This document shows positions 16,093 to 26,234 of a stretch of 64,000 bases of DNA, one piece after another (within the stretch, counting starts at the first letter, position 1; the number at the start of each line of letters is the position of its first letter). The notes under the pieces are model-generated. The model was not told where the DNA came from and ran no database searches. It saw nothing but the letters and a program-made list of their open reading frames with translations. The position numbers and the translations under genes were made by a program. The stretch comes from Streptomyces flavofungini (GTDB lineage: Bacteria; Actinomycetota; Actinomycetes; Streptomycetales; Streptomycetaceae): contig NZ_BMVR01000022.1 of assembly GCF_014650815.1 (NCBI RefSeq), positions 1 to 64,000 of the forward strand, in the 5' to 3' direction.

Positions 16093-16180
16093 TGGCGGAG
16101 GATACGAGATTCGAACTCGTGAGGGGTTGCCCCCAACACGCTTTCCAAGCGTGCGCCCTAGGCCACTAGGCGAATCCTCC
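16093..16180 (-). tRNA. tRNA-Ser (anticodon GGA)
   Basis: This is an 88-nt class II tRNA. GGAGGAT pairs with ATCCTCC, the anticodon arm is ACGCT-TGGAAA-GCGT with anticodon GGA, the variable arm is long (TTGGGGGCAACCCCTC), the discriminator is G and CCA is encoded. It reads UCC and UCU codons. Confidence 0.95.
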
Positions 16181-16296
16181 GCCGCAAACAATACAAGACG
16201 CGGAGGTGTGCTCGCGAACGCGTTCCGGTCGCGGGGACCTGGTGCGTTCACGTCCGGGGAGCGGACTCGATCCCACCCCCCGGGATCGGCTAGGGT

Positions 16297-16392
16297 GGGG
16301 GCCAGCCCCTCACGTGGCGCTATCTGACTGAACTCCCCCAGGGCCGGAAGGCAGCAAGGGTAGGTCGGCTCTGGCGGGTGCGTGGGGGGCCC
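16297..16392 (+). ncRNA. ffs: Signal recognition particle RNA, small bacterial type
   Basis: The conserved SRP helix-8 core GGGCCGGAAGGCAGCAAGGG at 16340-16359 contains the GGAA tetraloop and the asymmetric loop bound by Ffh. GGGGGCC at the 5' side pairs with GGGGGGCCC at the 3' end, giving about 96 nt. TAGGGT at 16291-16296 could be its -10 box, so the exact 5' end is uncertain by several nucleotides. The position immediately before dnaX is as I remember for Streptomyces. Confidence 0.9.
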
Positions 16393-16500
16393 TTTGCGTT
16401 CCGGGGCGGGCGCGCGGCGGGGTGGCCCGCGGCGCCGGTGGGGCGGGGTGTTCGTCCGGGGCGGTCCGGGTTGTCAGTGGGCGCCTATAACCTCGTATAC

Positions 16501-18894
16501 GTGTCGTCTCTCGCGCTGTACCGCCGTTATCGCCCGGAGTCGTTCGCCGAGGTCATCGGGCAGGAGCATGTAACCGACCCGCTGCAGCAGGCGCTGCGCA
16601 ACAACCGGGTCAATCACGCGTACCTGTTCAGTGGCCCGCGCGGCTGCGGCAAGACGACGAGCGCGCGCATCCTCGCCCGCTGCCTGAACTGTGAGCAAGG
16701 TCCCACTCCCACCCCGTGCGGAGAGTGCCAGTCCTGCCAGGACCTCGCGCGCAACGGCCCCGGGTCCATCGACGTCATCGAGATCGACGCCGCGTCCCAC
16801 GGTGGTGTGGACGACGCGCGTGACCTGCGCGAGAAGGCCTTCTTCGGCCCGGCCTCCAGCCGGTACAAGATCTACATCATCGACGAGGCCCACATGGTCA
16901 CGTCGGCGGGCTTCAACGCCCTCCTGAAGGTCGTCGAAGAGCCGCCGGAGCACCTCAAGTTCATCTTCGCGACGACGGAGCCCGAGAAGGTCATCGGCAC
17001 CATCCGGTCGCGCACGCACCACTATCCGTTCCGGCTCGTGCCCCCCGGCACCCTGCGCGACTACCTCGCCGAGGTCTGCGGGCGCGAGGGCATGGCCATC
17101 GAGGACGGCGTCCTGCCGCTCGTCGTGCGCGCCGGGGCCGGGTCCGTGCGTGACTCCATGTCCGTCATGGACCAGCTCCTCGCGGGCGCCCGCGAGGACG
17201 GTGTGACGTATGCCATGGCGACGGGCCTGCTCGGGTACACGGACGGCTCGCTCCTCGACTCCGTCGTCGAGGCCTTCGCCGCCGGTGACGGCGCCGCCGC
17301 CTTCGAGGTCGTGGACCGCGTCATCGAGGGCGGCAACGACCCCCGGCGCTTCGTCGCCGACCTCCTGGAGCGGCTGCGGGACCTGGTGATCCTCGCCGCC
17401 GTGCCCGACGCCGCCGAGAAGGGCCTCATCGACGCCCCCGCCGACGTGGTCGAGCGCATGCAGGCCCAGGCCGGAGTCTTCGGCGGCGCCGAGCTGAGCC
17501 GCGCCGCCGACCTCGTCAACGAAGGCCTCACCGAGATGCGCGGGGCCACCTCCCCGCGGCTTCAGCTCGAACTCATCTGCGCGCGCGTGCTGCTGCCCGC
17601 CGCCTTCGACGACGAGCGCTCGGTGATGGCCCGGCTCGACCGGCTCGAGCGCGGGGGCCAGTTCATGGCCGGGGGGCCCGCGGGCGCTCCCGCCATGGCC
17701 TACGTTCCCGGGCCCGAGGCGCACGCCGGGGTGCGGCAGCCGGGGGTCGCGGTGCCGCCGCCGGGGCCGGAGGTTCCGCCCGGAGGCGGGGCCGCGGCCG
17801 CGCGAGCCGCTGTACGGGGCGGGGGGCCCGGTGGTCCGGGGGGTGCTTCCGACTCGGGCCCGGGTGCGGGCTTCGTAGCCGGTGCTGAGGACGGGGGGCA
17901 GCCCGCCGCCGCCCAGCCCGCCGCCGCCCAGTACGCCCCCGCGCCCGCCCCCGAGGCCCCGGCGGCGCCCCAGGCGCCCGCCCCGGCCGCGCCCACGGCC
18001 CCTGCCGAGCCCACCGCCGCCCCCGCGGGCAACCGCCCCGGCGGCTGGCCCACGACCTCGGCCCCGGGCGGCGGAGCCGCGGCGCCGAACGGAGGCGCGC
18101 CCGGCGGCTCGGCTGGCGGCCCGGCCGGCGGCCCCGCGCCCACCGCCCCCGCGGCGAACCGCCCGGGCGGCTGGCCCACGGCGACCCCCGCGGGCGGCGG
18201 CCCCGCGCAGCCGCCCGCCGCACCCCCGGCCCACGCCCCGGCTCCGGCCCCGGAGCCCGCGGGCCAGGCGGCCCCGGCCGCCCCCGCCGCCGCGTACACG
18301 GGCGGTGGCCCCGACCCCCGCTCCCTCTGGCCGAACATCCTCGACGCGGTCAAGAACCGCCGCCGCTTCACCTGGATCCTGCTCAGCCAGAACGCCCAGG
18401 TGGCCGGGTTCGACGGCACCACGCTCCAACTCGGCTTCGTGAACGCCGGTGCGCGGGACAACTTCGCGTCCAGCGGCAGCGAGGACGTGCTGCGGCAGGC
18501 GCTGCAGGAGCAGTTCGGGGTGCAGTGGAAGGTCGAGGCGATCGTCGACCCGTCGGGCGGCTCGGCACCGCCGCCCGCCGCGAGCGGCTTCGGCGGCGGC
18601 GCCCCGGCGGCCCCCCGCCCGGCCCCGCAGCAGCCCGCGGCACCGCAGGCCCCGGCCCCGTCCCCGGCCCCGCAGCAGCCGGGCCCGGTCCAGTCCGCGC
18701 CCGCCGCCCCGCGGCAGCAGCGCCCCTCGGCCCCGGCGCCCACCCAGGCCCCCCCGCCCCCGGAGCACGTCGCCCCCGAGGACGACATCCCGGAGGACGA
18801 CGACCCGGACCTGGTCGACTCGGCCCTCTCCGGCCACGAACTGATCGTCCGGGAGCTGGGGGCGACGGTGGTCGAGGAGTACACCAACGAGTAG
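16501..18894 (+). CDS. dnaX: DNA polymerase III subunit gamma/tau
   Basis: The GTG at 16501 opens VSSLALYRRYRPESFAEVIG, the canonical DnaX start, giving 797 aa. Walker A is GPRGCGKTTS near residue 46, the zinc knuckle CLNCEQGPTPTPCGECQSC lies at about 61-79, Walker B IIDEAHMV follows at about 124, and the SRT-like FATTEPEKVIGTIRSRTHH motif at about 155. After the clamp-loader domains III, roughly residues 390-605 are a Pro/Ala/Gly-rich linker. A conserved tau-like domain follows (LWPNILDAVKNRRRFTWILLSQNAQV), and the acidic tail is rich in Asp, Glu and Pro. The protein loads the beta clamp and couples polymerase to helicase. No frameshift signal for a short gamma form was recognised. Confidence 0.95.
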   Translation: MSSLALYRRYRPESFAEVIGQEHVTDPLQQALRNNRVNHAYLFSGPRGCGKTTSARILARCLNCEQGPTPTPCGECQSCQDLARNGPGSIDVIEIDAASHGGVDDARDLREKAFFGPASSRYKIYIIDEAHMVTSAGFNALLKVVEEPPEHLKFIFATTEPEKVIGTIRSRTHHYPFRLVPPGTLRDYLAEVCGREGMAIEDGVLPLVVRAGAGSVRDSMSVMDQLLAGAREDGVTYAMATGLLGYTDGSLLDSVVEAFAAGDGAAAFEVVDRVIEGGNDPRRFVADLLERLRDLVILAAVPDAAEKGLIDAPADVVERMQAQAGVFGGAELSRAADLVNEGLTEMRGATSPRLQLELICARVLLPAAFDDERSVMARLDRLERGGQFMAGGPAGAPAMAYVPGPEAHAGVRQPGVAVPPPGPEVPPGGGAAAARAAVRGGGPGGPGGASDSGPGAGFVAGAEDGGQPAAAQPAAAQYAPAPAPEAPAAPQAPAPAAPTAPAEPTAAPAGNRPGGWPTTSAPGGGAAAPNGGAPGGSAGGPAGGPAPTAPAANRPGGWPTATPAGGGPAQPPAAPPAHAPAPAPEPAGQAAPAAPAAAYTGGGPDPRSLWPNILDAVKNRRRFTWILLSQNAQVAGFDGTTLQLGFVNAGARDNFASSGSEDVLRQALQEQFGVQWKVEAIVDPSGGSAPPPAASGFGGGAPAAPRPAPQQPAAPQAPAPSPAPQQPGPVQSAPAAPRQQRPSAPAPTQAPPPPEHVAPEDDIPEDDDPDLVDSALSGHELIVRELGATVVEEYTNE

Positions 18895-18930
18895 GCGGGG
18901 GTACGGGTCTGCGGGGAGCCCCGGGCGGCC

Positions 18931-19040
18931 GGAGCCGTCACCGTGCTCCGGTCCTGCGGGAGCCGTCACCGTGCTCCGGTCCTGCGGGAGCCGTCACCGC
19001 ACCCCTGTCCTGCGGGAGCCGTCACCGCACCCCTGTCCGA
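18931..19040. repeat. 28-bp tandem repeat between dnaX and purD
   Basis: Units of the form CCTGCGGGAGCCGTCACCGT followed by GCTCCGGT or, in later copies, CACCCCTGT-type ends occur about four times head to tail. Two copies are of one subtype and two of another, which suggests stepwise duplication. Each unit contains GGGAGCC..GGCTCC-like partial symmetry. It is not coding. Confidence 0.85.
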
Positions 19041-19180
19041 CGGAAGCCCGAGTCGTACCCCGGTCCCCGGACTCCGTACCCCCCGAAACCCCAGCTCCGC
19101 GCCCCCCACCTGGAGAAACCCACAACCTCCCGCCGTCCCTCGCCTCGGACGCCCGAACAAAGGCACCCCCTTCGCCGGGC

Positions 19181-19186
19181 TAGGCT
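19181..19186 (+). promoter_or_regulatory. -10 box of a leaderless purD transcript
   Basis: TAGGCT lies 7 nt before the purD GTG and no Shine-Dalgarno sequence is present, the pattern of Streptomyces leaderless genes. A clear -35 is not visible. Confidence 0.55.
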
Positions 19187-19193
19187 GATCCCC

Positions 19194-20453
<1,260 letters not shown>

Positions 20454-21009
20454 GCCCTGCGGGGCGGGCAGGGGTGGCCGGGGCGGGGTGCGCTAGGCCG
20501 CGCAGCCCCGCAGACACCACCCGCCCGGCCACGTAACCCCGCGGGCCCCCGGGCCCCGCGCCGCGTAGCCCGCATGGTCCGAGTCGTCCCCCGCCACCCC
20601 CACCCTCTTGCCCCACGGGTCTACGGTCCGCCGTAGACCCGTCCGGCGTTACGGAGGGTGTGTGCTGAGCCCGCCGTATGACGGGCGCCGAGTTGCCGCT
20701 CCTTCGGGGCCGGTCGGCGTGGTGGATGTCGGCCCCGGGCCCTGTGCGGAGGGGCTCGCGGCCCGTCCCCCGGCCCCGCGCGGAGCGGGCCAGCTTTACC
20801 CAAAGCCATTCCATCGGGTGACCGCTCGGCCATCCGGCTGACGGTGACCGGCACCCCAACTAGGGTGCGGCGCAGGCATTCCGGCACTCACAGCCAAACA
20901 GCCCACCGGCATTGCGATGTCGGTGGCGGGTGCCACAGTGGGGGAGTGAACAACGCCAACGACGTGCGCCGTCGGCTCCGGTCGCCGGCCGAGCTGTAGG
21001 CAGCAGGGG
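20454..21009. other. 556-bp intergenic region after purD
   Basis: No conserved gene was found. It contains a GGGTCTACGGTCCGCCGTAGACCC palindrome around 20616-20640 that may end purD transcription. A minor ORF at 20946-20999 (GTG start, VNNANDVRRRLRSPAEL) ends 10 nt before the start of the next gene and might be a coupled leader peptide. The rest is GC-rich without visible features. Confidence 0.4.
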
Positions 21010-23151
21010 GTGACTTCGGTCGTGTCAGGGATGGGTGTGGAGGTGGGCGCGCAGGCCGCGCGTTCCCGGGCCCTCGCCGTGCTGCGCATCCGCAGCCGGG
21101 CGCTGGCCGTCGCCCTGTTGCCCGCGGCCGTCGCCGTCGTGCTGCTCGCCGCCACGGCCATGGGGCACATAGGCGGCGGCAGTTGGGCCGTGGCGCGCTG
21201 GGCCGTGACGGTGTTCGCGGTGCTCGTGCTGCTCGGCGCCGCGGCCGTCGCCCTCGTCGTCGCGCGGGCCAGACCCGCCATGAGCCCGACGGTCCCGATC
21301 ACGGAGGCCTCGGCCCCTGATCTGTACCGCCTGGTGCGGGACCTCGCCGACCGCCTGGAGGTCCCCGCACCCTCGGCCATAGCGCTCACCCCGGACTGCG
21401 ACAGCTGGCTGGAGGACCGCACCCACCGGGCGCACGGGACCCCGGCGGACGCCGCCGAACCCGGCGCGGGCACCGGCCCGGACGGCACCCGCACGGACCT
21501 GGCCACCCCGCCCGAGGGGACGGCCATCCAGGGCGCCAGACCGCCCCGCCGCCGTACGCCCGCCGCCCCGGTCCTCGTCATCGGCTCGCCCTTCCTGTGG
21601 TGGATGCGCGTCGGCGAGCTGCGGGCGGTGCTCGCGCCGGTCGTCGCGGGTACGGGTCCCTCGGCGCACCCCGACATAGCGGCCGCCCGCCGTTTCGTAC
21701 GCGGCCTCGACGCCGCCGTCGCCGTCGCCTCCGCGCCCGGGCGCGGCCCGCTCACGCGCACCGTCCTCGGCGGCATCGGGAAGGTGGCGCGGCTGCTGCT
21801 GCGCAGTTGCCGGGTGCACGCCGCGGAGATGGAGCGCGGCGTCGCCGCCGCCGCGGCCGAGCGGGCGCAGAACGTGGACTACGGCGTGCGGATCGTCGCC
21901 CAGGAGCAGGTCGGTCTCGCGTACGCCGGGTGGGACCGGCTCCTGACCCGGGTCGCCCTGCCCGCCTGGCGGATGGGGCGGTGGCCCTCGCGGCTCGACG
22001 CGGGCGTCGTCTCCGCCCTCACCGAACTCTCCCGCCGCGACCGCCTCGCCGAAGGCTTCGCCTCCCGGCTCGGCGAACGCCCCGCCTGCGACCTCCTGGA
22101 GGAGCCCGGCGCGGTGGACGAGGCGGCCTCCCTCCTCGCCGCCCGCCTCTTCCACGGCGGCCCCGCCGAGCCCGGGCCCGGCTGGGCTCCGGTGGCCTGG
22201 CAGGAATATCCGGACGAGGTCGTCGACCGGAAGTGGCGGATGGACGCCGCCCGCCTCCACCGCGTCCTCGACTCCCTCGGCGTCAGCCGCTCCAGCGACC
22301 CCACGTCCCCCGACCCCAAGGGGCCGACGCTCGGCCGCGTCCTGGACCACCTGACGGATCCGGAGGCGATGGCGCGCCGGGCCGTGCTGGAGGCGCGGGC
22401 GGAGGCTGCTGCGGCGATGCGGGCCGGGACCGGCGCGGGGGTCCGGCCCGACGCCGGGTCCGGGGCCGGGCCGGATGCCGGTCGCCCCGAAACCGGGCGG
22501 GCCGACGCGGATGTGGCTGAAGCGGGCTCGGCCGAGGCCGAGTCGGCCGACGCCGGTCCCGCCGGGACTGACCTCGCGAACGCCGAGGTGGCCGGGGCGG
22601 ACGAACGCGCCGCGGCCGACCCCACGAACGCCGGGCTCACGGATGCCGAGTCGGCCGACGCGGGTTTCGCCGAGGCCGACCTCACCGATGCCGAGCTGGC
22701 CGAAGCCGGTTTCGCCGTGGCCGCCGACCCGGCCGACGGTGCCGACGCCGTCGAAGGACGGGGCGGGGAGCTGGTCGCGCGGCTCAGCGCGGAGTTGGCC
22801 CGGGAGGAGGCCGTGGCGCCGCCTCGGCCCGAGCCGGCCGGGCAGGGGCCGGACGAGGCGTTGTGGGACGACGGGGTGCTGCCGCTCTTCCCGCTGCAAC
22901 CGCCGCGTTCCGGCAGGGAGTTGCTGGCCGACCACGTCACGGCGATGGTGTGCTGCGCGGCTGTCGACACGGCCGGGGCGGCGCCCGGCCTCGACTGGCT
23001 GGACGGCCCGTCGCTCCTCATGCACGGGGAGCGCGCGGCCGACCTCACGCCGAGGGTCCTCACCCTGGTCGAGGACGGCGATCCCGAGCCCCTCCGCCGC
23101 TGGCTCGCCCGACTCGGCGTTCGCCCGGAGAAGCCGGTACGCCTGGTCTGA
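21010..23151 (+). CDS. Degenerate M48-like membrane protein with pentapeptide-like Ala/Asp repeats
   Basis: The protein has 713 aa from GTG 21010. Two N-terminal transmembrane helices lie at about residues 33-52 and 60-88. The following domain resembles M48 metallopeptidases: LVIGSPFLWWMRVGELRAVLAPVVAG occupies the place of the helix ELRAVLAHExxH, but the zinc-binding HExxH reads PVVAG, so it should be inactive. Later segments (RIVAQEQVGLAYAGWDRLL, RRDRLAEGFASRLGER) match the second zinc-ligand region loosely. Residues about 495-580 are a degenerate five-residue repeat (ADLTDAELAEAGFAVAAD). Function unknown. It is monocistronic, between purD and a DMFase-like gene. Confidence 0.65.
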   Translation: MTSVVSGMGVEVGAQAARSRALAVLRIRSRALAVALLPAAVAVVLLAATAMGHIGGGSWAVARWAVTVFAVLVLLGAAAVALVVARARPAMSPTVPITEASAPDLYRLVRDLADRLEVPAPSAIALTPDCDSWLEDRTHRAHGTPADAAEPGAGTGPDGTRTDLATPPEGTAIQGARPPRRRTPAAPVLVIGSPFLWWMRVGELRAVLAPVVAGTGPSAHPDIAAARRFVRGLDAAVAVASAPGRGPLTRTVLGGIGKVARLLLRSCRVHAAEMERGVAAAAAERAQNVDYGVRIVAQEQVGLAYAGWDRLLTRVALPAWRMGRWPSRLDAGVVSALTELSRRDRLAEGFASRLGERPACDLLEEPGAVDEAASLLAARLFHGGPAEPGPGWAPVAWQEYPDEVVDRKWRMDAARLHRVLDSLGVSRSSDPTSPDPKGPTLGRVLDHLTDPEAMARRAVLEARAEAAAAMRAGTGAGVRPDAGSGAGPDAGRPETGRADADVAEAGSAEAESADAGPAGTDLANAEVAGADERAAADPTNAGLTDAESADAGFAEADLTDAELAEAGFAVAADPADGADAVEGRGGELVARLSAELAREEAVAPPRPEPAGQGPDEALWDDGVLPLFPLQPPRSGRELLADHVTAMVCCAAVDTAGAAPGLDWLDGPSLLMHGERAADLTPRVLTLVEDGDPEPLRRWLARLGVRPEKPVRLV

Positions 23152-23571
23152 CCCGGGCACCGCCCCGCGCGGGCAGACCGGTTCTCCGCCGATCGGGGGC
23201 GGACCGGCCTGCCTGAAGGCGACACCCAGCCATCTCGGCCCATCTCAGCCTGTCCGGCGCTTGAGGACGAGGCGCGGAGCGCCGATCGGCGGTGGACCGG
23301 CCCGGATGGGGAAGGCCCCGCAGGGCACCCTCCCCACGCCCGGAGGGATTCGTTCCGCTCATGTCAATTCGCGACGAACGGTGACGACGCACGTGCGTAA
23401 TGTGATGTGCTGGGGTCGGCGCCCCCCGCAACCCCGTGGGACAGAGCACGGCAAAAAGCGCAGAGCCCACGGCGCACGGGACAAGGCGCAGAGCAGAGCC
23501 GCATCGACCCTCCGAGCGAGCCGTGTCGACCAGGCCCGGGGGAGCGAGGGAAGCGAGGGAGGGGACAACGC
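23152..23571. other. 420-bp region with a dispersed Streptomyces repeat and a palindromic promoter
   Basis: At 23246-23273 it carries CAGCCTGTCCGGCGCTTGAG-GACGAGG, a sequence I recognise as a very common intergenic repeat in Streptomyces. It is flanked by two near-identical copies of GCCGATCGGxGGxGGACCGG. Further on, ACGCACGTGCGT at 23387-23398 is a perfect 12-bp palindrome running into TAATGT at 23398-23403, a -10 candidate for the next gene. Confidence 0.6.
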
Positions 23572-25086
23572 ATGGGACCGGAGCCGATCCGCCGCTGGGA
23601 GTCGGGCGCCCTCGCCCACGCCGTGACCGACCCGTTCGGCCAGGGCCCGCTGCCCTGGCTCCGCGGCGCCGAGCACTACTTCGACGACACCGGCCAGGTG
23701 GTCCCCTGGTACGTCGACCACGTCCCGGGCGCCACCGGCCCGGTCCCGGTCCCGTCCCCCCGTACGGGCAGCCCCCGCACCGCCGACGACATACATCGCC
23801 AGATCAAGGGCTTCACCGGCACCGGAGCGGCCGCCCCTGGCGAGGCGCTGGACTTCCACATCACCGTGGACCCGCCCCAGCAGTTCAGCGTGGACATCTA
23901 CCGCATCGGCCACTACAGCGGCGACGGCGCCCGCAAGATCACCACCAGCCCCCGCCTCTCCGGCATCGTGCAGCCCGCCCCGCTCGCCGCCGACCGCACG
24001 GTCTCCTGCCACCACTGGTGGCTCTCCTGGCGCCTGCAGATCCCGTCGTACTGGAACGTCGGGGCGTACGTGGCCGTCCTCACCACCACCGACGGCTACC
24101 GCTCGCACGTCCCCTTCACCGTCCGCGACAGCGTCCCCCCGGGCCCCGGCGAGCCGGTCGCGCCCTGCGCCGACCTGCTGGTCCTGCTGCCCGACATCAC
24201 CTGGCAGGCGTACAACCTCTATCCGGAGGACGGCCACACCGGCGCCAGCCTCTACCACGCCTGGGACGACTACGGCCGGCTCCTCGGCGAGAGCGAGGCC
24301 GCGACCACGGTCTCCTTCGACCGGCCGTACGCGGGCGCGGGCCTCCCCCTGCACGTCGGCCACGCCTACGACTTCATCCGCTGGGCCGAGCGCTACGGCT
24401 ACGACCTCGCGTACGCCGACACCCGCGACCTGCACGCGGGCCGCATCGACCCCACCCGCTACCGGGGGCTGGTCTTCCCCGGCCACGACGAGTACTGGTC
24501 GGCGGCCATGCGCCGCACCACCGAGCTGGCCCGCGAGTCCGGCACGTCCCTCGTCTTCCTCTCCGCCAACACCATGTACTGGCAGGTGGAGTTGGGCCCC
24601 TCGCCCTCCGGCGTCCCGGACCGCCTGCTCACCTGCCGAAAACGCCGCGGCCCCGGCAGGGCCGCCCTGTGGCGCGAAGTCGACGTCCCCGAGCAGCAGT
24701 TGATGGGCATCCAGTACGCGGGCCGGGTCCCCGAACCGCATCCGCTCATCGTCCGCAACGCCGACCACTGGCTGTGGGAGGCGACCGGCGCGCACGAGAG
24801 CGACGAGATCGACGGCCTGGTCGCGGGCGAGGCCGACCGCTACTTCCCGCGCACCGCGCTCCCCGAGCACCAGGACCGCATCCTGCTCGCCCACTCCCCG
24901 TACGCGGACAGCGAGGGCAGCACGCGCCACCAGGAGACCTCGCTGTACCGCGCCCCGTCCGGCGCCCTCGTCTTCGCGTCCGGCACCTTCGCCTGGTCCC
25001 CGGCCCTGGACCGCCCCGGACACGTCGACCCCCGCGTCCAGCGCGCCACGGCCAACCTCCTGGACCGCATCTGCAAACGTGACTGA
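23572..25086 (+). CDS. N,N-dimethylformamidase large-subunit-like protein
   Basis: GGAGGGG sits 7 nt before the ATG at 23572, giving 504 aa. The sequence PPQQFSVDIYRIGHYSGDGARKI, LLPDITWQAYNLYPEDGHTGASLYH, LVFPGHDEYWSAAMRR near residue 300 and FLSANTMYWQV are typical of the DMFase beta-subunit-like family, where the tyrosine of HDEYWS is an iron ligand in the characterised amidase. The N-terminal part is an immunoglobulin-like domain. No small (alpha) subunit gene is adjacent and no signal peptide is evident, so amidase activity on formamides is uncertain. Homologs occur widely in Streptomyces without a known substrate. Confidence 0.8.
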   Translation: MGPEPIRRWESGALAHAVTDPFGQGPLPWLRGAEHYFDDTGQVVPWYVDHVPGATGPVPVPSPRTGSPRTADDIHRQIKGFTGTGAAAPGEALDFHITVDPPQQFSVDIYRIGHYSGDGARKITTSPRLSGIVQPAPLAADRTVSCHHWWLSWRLQIPSYWNVGAYVAVLTTTDGYRSHVPFTVRDSVPPGPGEPVAPCADLLVLLPDITWQAYNLYPEDGHTGASLYHAWDDYGRLLGESEAATTVSFDRPYAGAGLPLHVGHAYDFIRWAERYGYDLAYADTRDLHAGRIDPTRYRGLVFPGHDEYWSAAMRRTTELARESGTSLVFLSANTMYWQVELGPSPSGVPDRLLTCRKRRGPGRAALWREVDVPEQQLMGIQYAGRVPEPHPLIVRNADHWLWEATGAHESDEIDGLVAGEADRYFPRTALPEHQDRILLAHSPYADSEGSTRHQETSLYRAPSGALVFASGTFAWSPALDRPGHVDPRVQRATANLLDRICKRD

Positions 25087-25178
25087 GCCCGTCCGGCTCG
25101 GCGGCCCGACCCCTGGCCAAAACCGTCCTCCGCATACGGGAGAATCGGAGTCATTGGACAGAACCACGGGGAGGAACC

Positions 25179-26093
25179 GTGTCCGGATTCGTCGAAAAGC
25201 CCGAGCCGATCCAGGTTCCGGGTCTGGTGCATCTGCACACCGGCAAGGTGCGCGAGCTGTACCAGAACGAGGCGGGCGAGCTCGTGATGGTCGCCAGCGA
25301 CCGCATGTCCGCCTACGACTGGGTGCTGCCCAGCGAGATCCCCGACAAGGGGCGGGTGCTGACCCAGCTCTCGCTGTGGTGGTTCGACCAGCTCGCCGAC
25401 CTGGCCCCCAACCACGTCATCTCGACCGACGTGCCGCCCGGCGCCCCCGCCGACTGGGAGGGCCGCACGCTCATCTGCAAGTCCCTGGCGATGGTCCCGG
25501 TCGAGTGCGTCGCCCGCGGCTATCTGGCGGGTTCGGGGCTCCTTGAGTACAAGGAGTCCCGCACCGTCTGCGGCCTCGCGCTGCCCGAGGGCCTGGAGAA
25601 CGGCTCCGAGCTGCCCGCGCCGATCTTCACGCCCGCCACGAAGGCGGCGGTCGGCGAGCACGACGAGAACGTGTCGTACGAGGAGGTGGCCCGCCAGGTC
25701 GGCGCCGACACCGCCGCCCGGCTCCGGCAGGCGACCCTCGCCGTCTACGGCCGGGCCCGTGACGTCGCCCGCGAGCGCGGCCTGATCCTCGCGGACACCA
25801 AGTTCGAGTTCGGCTTCGAGACCCGCGACGGCGAGCCCGGCACCCTCGTCCTCGCCGACGAGGTCCTCACCCCCGACTCGTCCCGGTTCTGGCCCGCGGC
25901 CGAGTGGCAGCCGGGCCGCGCCCAGCCGTCCTTCGACAAGCAGTACGTCCGCGACTGGCTGACCTCGGCCGCGTCCGGCTGGGACCGTGCGAGCGAGCAG
26001 CCTCCCCCGCCGCTGCCCGCGGAGGTGGTGGCCGCCACCCGCGCCAAGTACATCGAGGCGTACGAGCGGCTCACGGGAACTCCCTGGGCGTAA
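25179..26093 (+). CDS. purC: SAICAR synthetase (phosphoribosylaminoimidazole-succinocarboxamide synthase)
   Basis: GGGAGGAACC precedes the GTG at 25179, giving 304 aa. Family motifs are HTGKVRELYQ, VASDRMSAYDWVLPSEIPDKG (residues 43-63), VPVECVARGYLAGSG near 110, and LADTKFEFGFETRDGEPGTLVLADEVLTPDSSRFW near 205-240. The enzyme joins aspartate to CAIR in step 7 of purine synthesis. A strong hairpin terminator follows 7 nt after the stop. Confidence 0.97.
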   Translation: MSGFVEKPEPIQVPGLVHLHTGKVRELYQNEAGELVMVASDRMSAYDWVLPSEIPDKGRVLTQLSLWWFDQLADLAPNHVISTDVPPGAPADWEGRTLICKSLAMVPVECVARGYLAGSGLLEYKESRTVCGLALPEGLENGSELPAPIFTPATKAAVGEHDENVSYEEVARQVGADTAARLRQATLAVYGRARDVARERGLILADTKFEFGFETRDGEPGTLVLADEVLTPDSSRFWPAAEWQPGRAQPSFDKQYVRDWLTSAASGWDRASEQPPPPLPAEVVAATRAKYIEAYERLTGTPWA

Positions 26094-26100
26094 GCACGAC

Positions 26101-26133
26101 AAAGCCCCCCGGTTCCGAGAACCGGGGGGCTTT
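26101..26133. terminator. Bidirectional terminator between purC and tRNA-Gly
   Basis: AAAGCCCCCCGGTTC-CGA-GAACCGGGGGGCTTT is a perfect 15-bp stem with A and T ends, so it can act for purC and for the convergent tRNA gene. Confidence 0.9.
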
Positions 26134-26138
26134 CGCTG

Positions 26139-26211
26139 AGCGGACGACCAGGTTCGAACTGGCGACCTCAACCTTGGCAAGGTTGCGCTCTACCAACTGA
26201 GCTACGTCCGC
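26139..26211 (-). tRNA. tRNA-Gly (anticodon GCC), copy 1
   Basis: This 73-nt gene has acceptor GCGGACG/CGTCCGC, D arm TAGCTCAGTTGGTAGAGC, anticodon arm CAACC-TTGCCAA-GGTTG with GCC, and T arm GCCAGTTCGAACCTGGT. CCA is not encoded. Confidence 0.95.
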
Positions 26212-26234
26212 GCTGCGCCGAAGCGCGAGAGCCA

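Noticed and set aside
16093..16180. tRNA-Ser gene as an island integration site
   Set aside because: The flanks are core genes (SRP RNA, dnaX), and no second copy of the tRNA end or integrase is visible.
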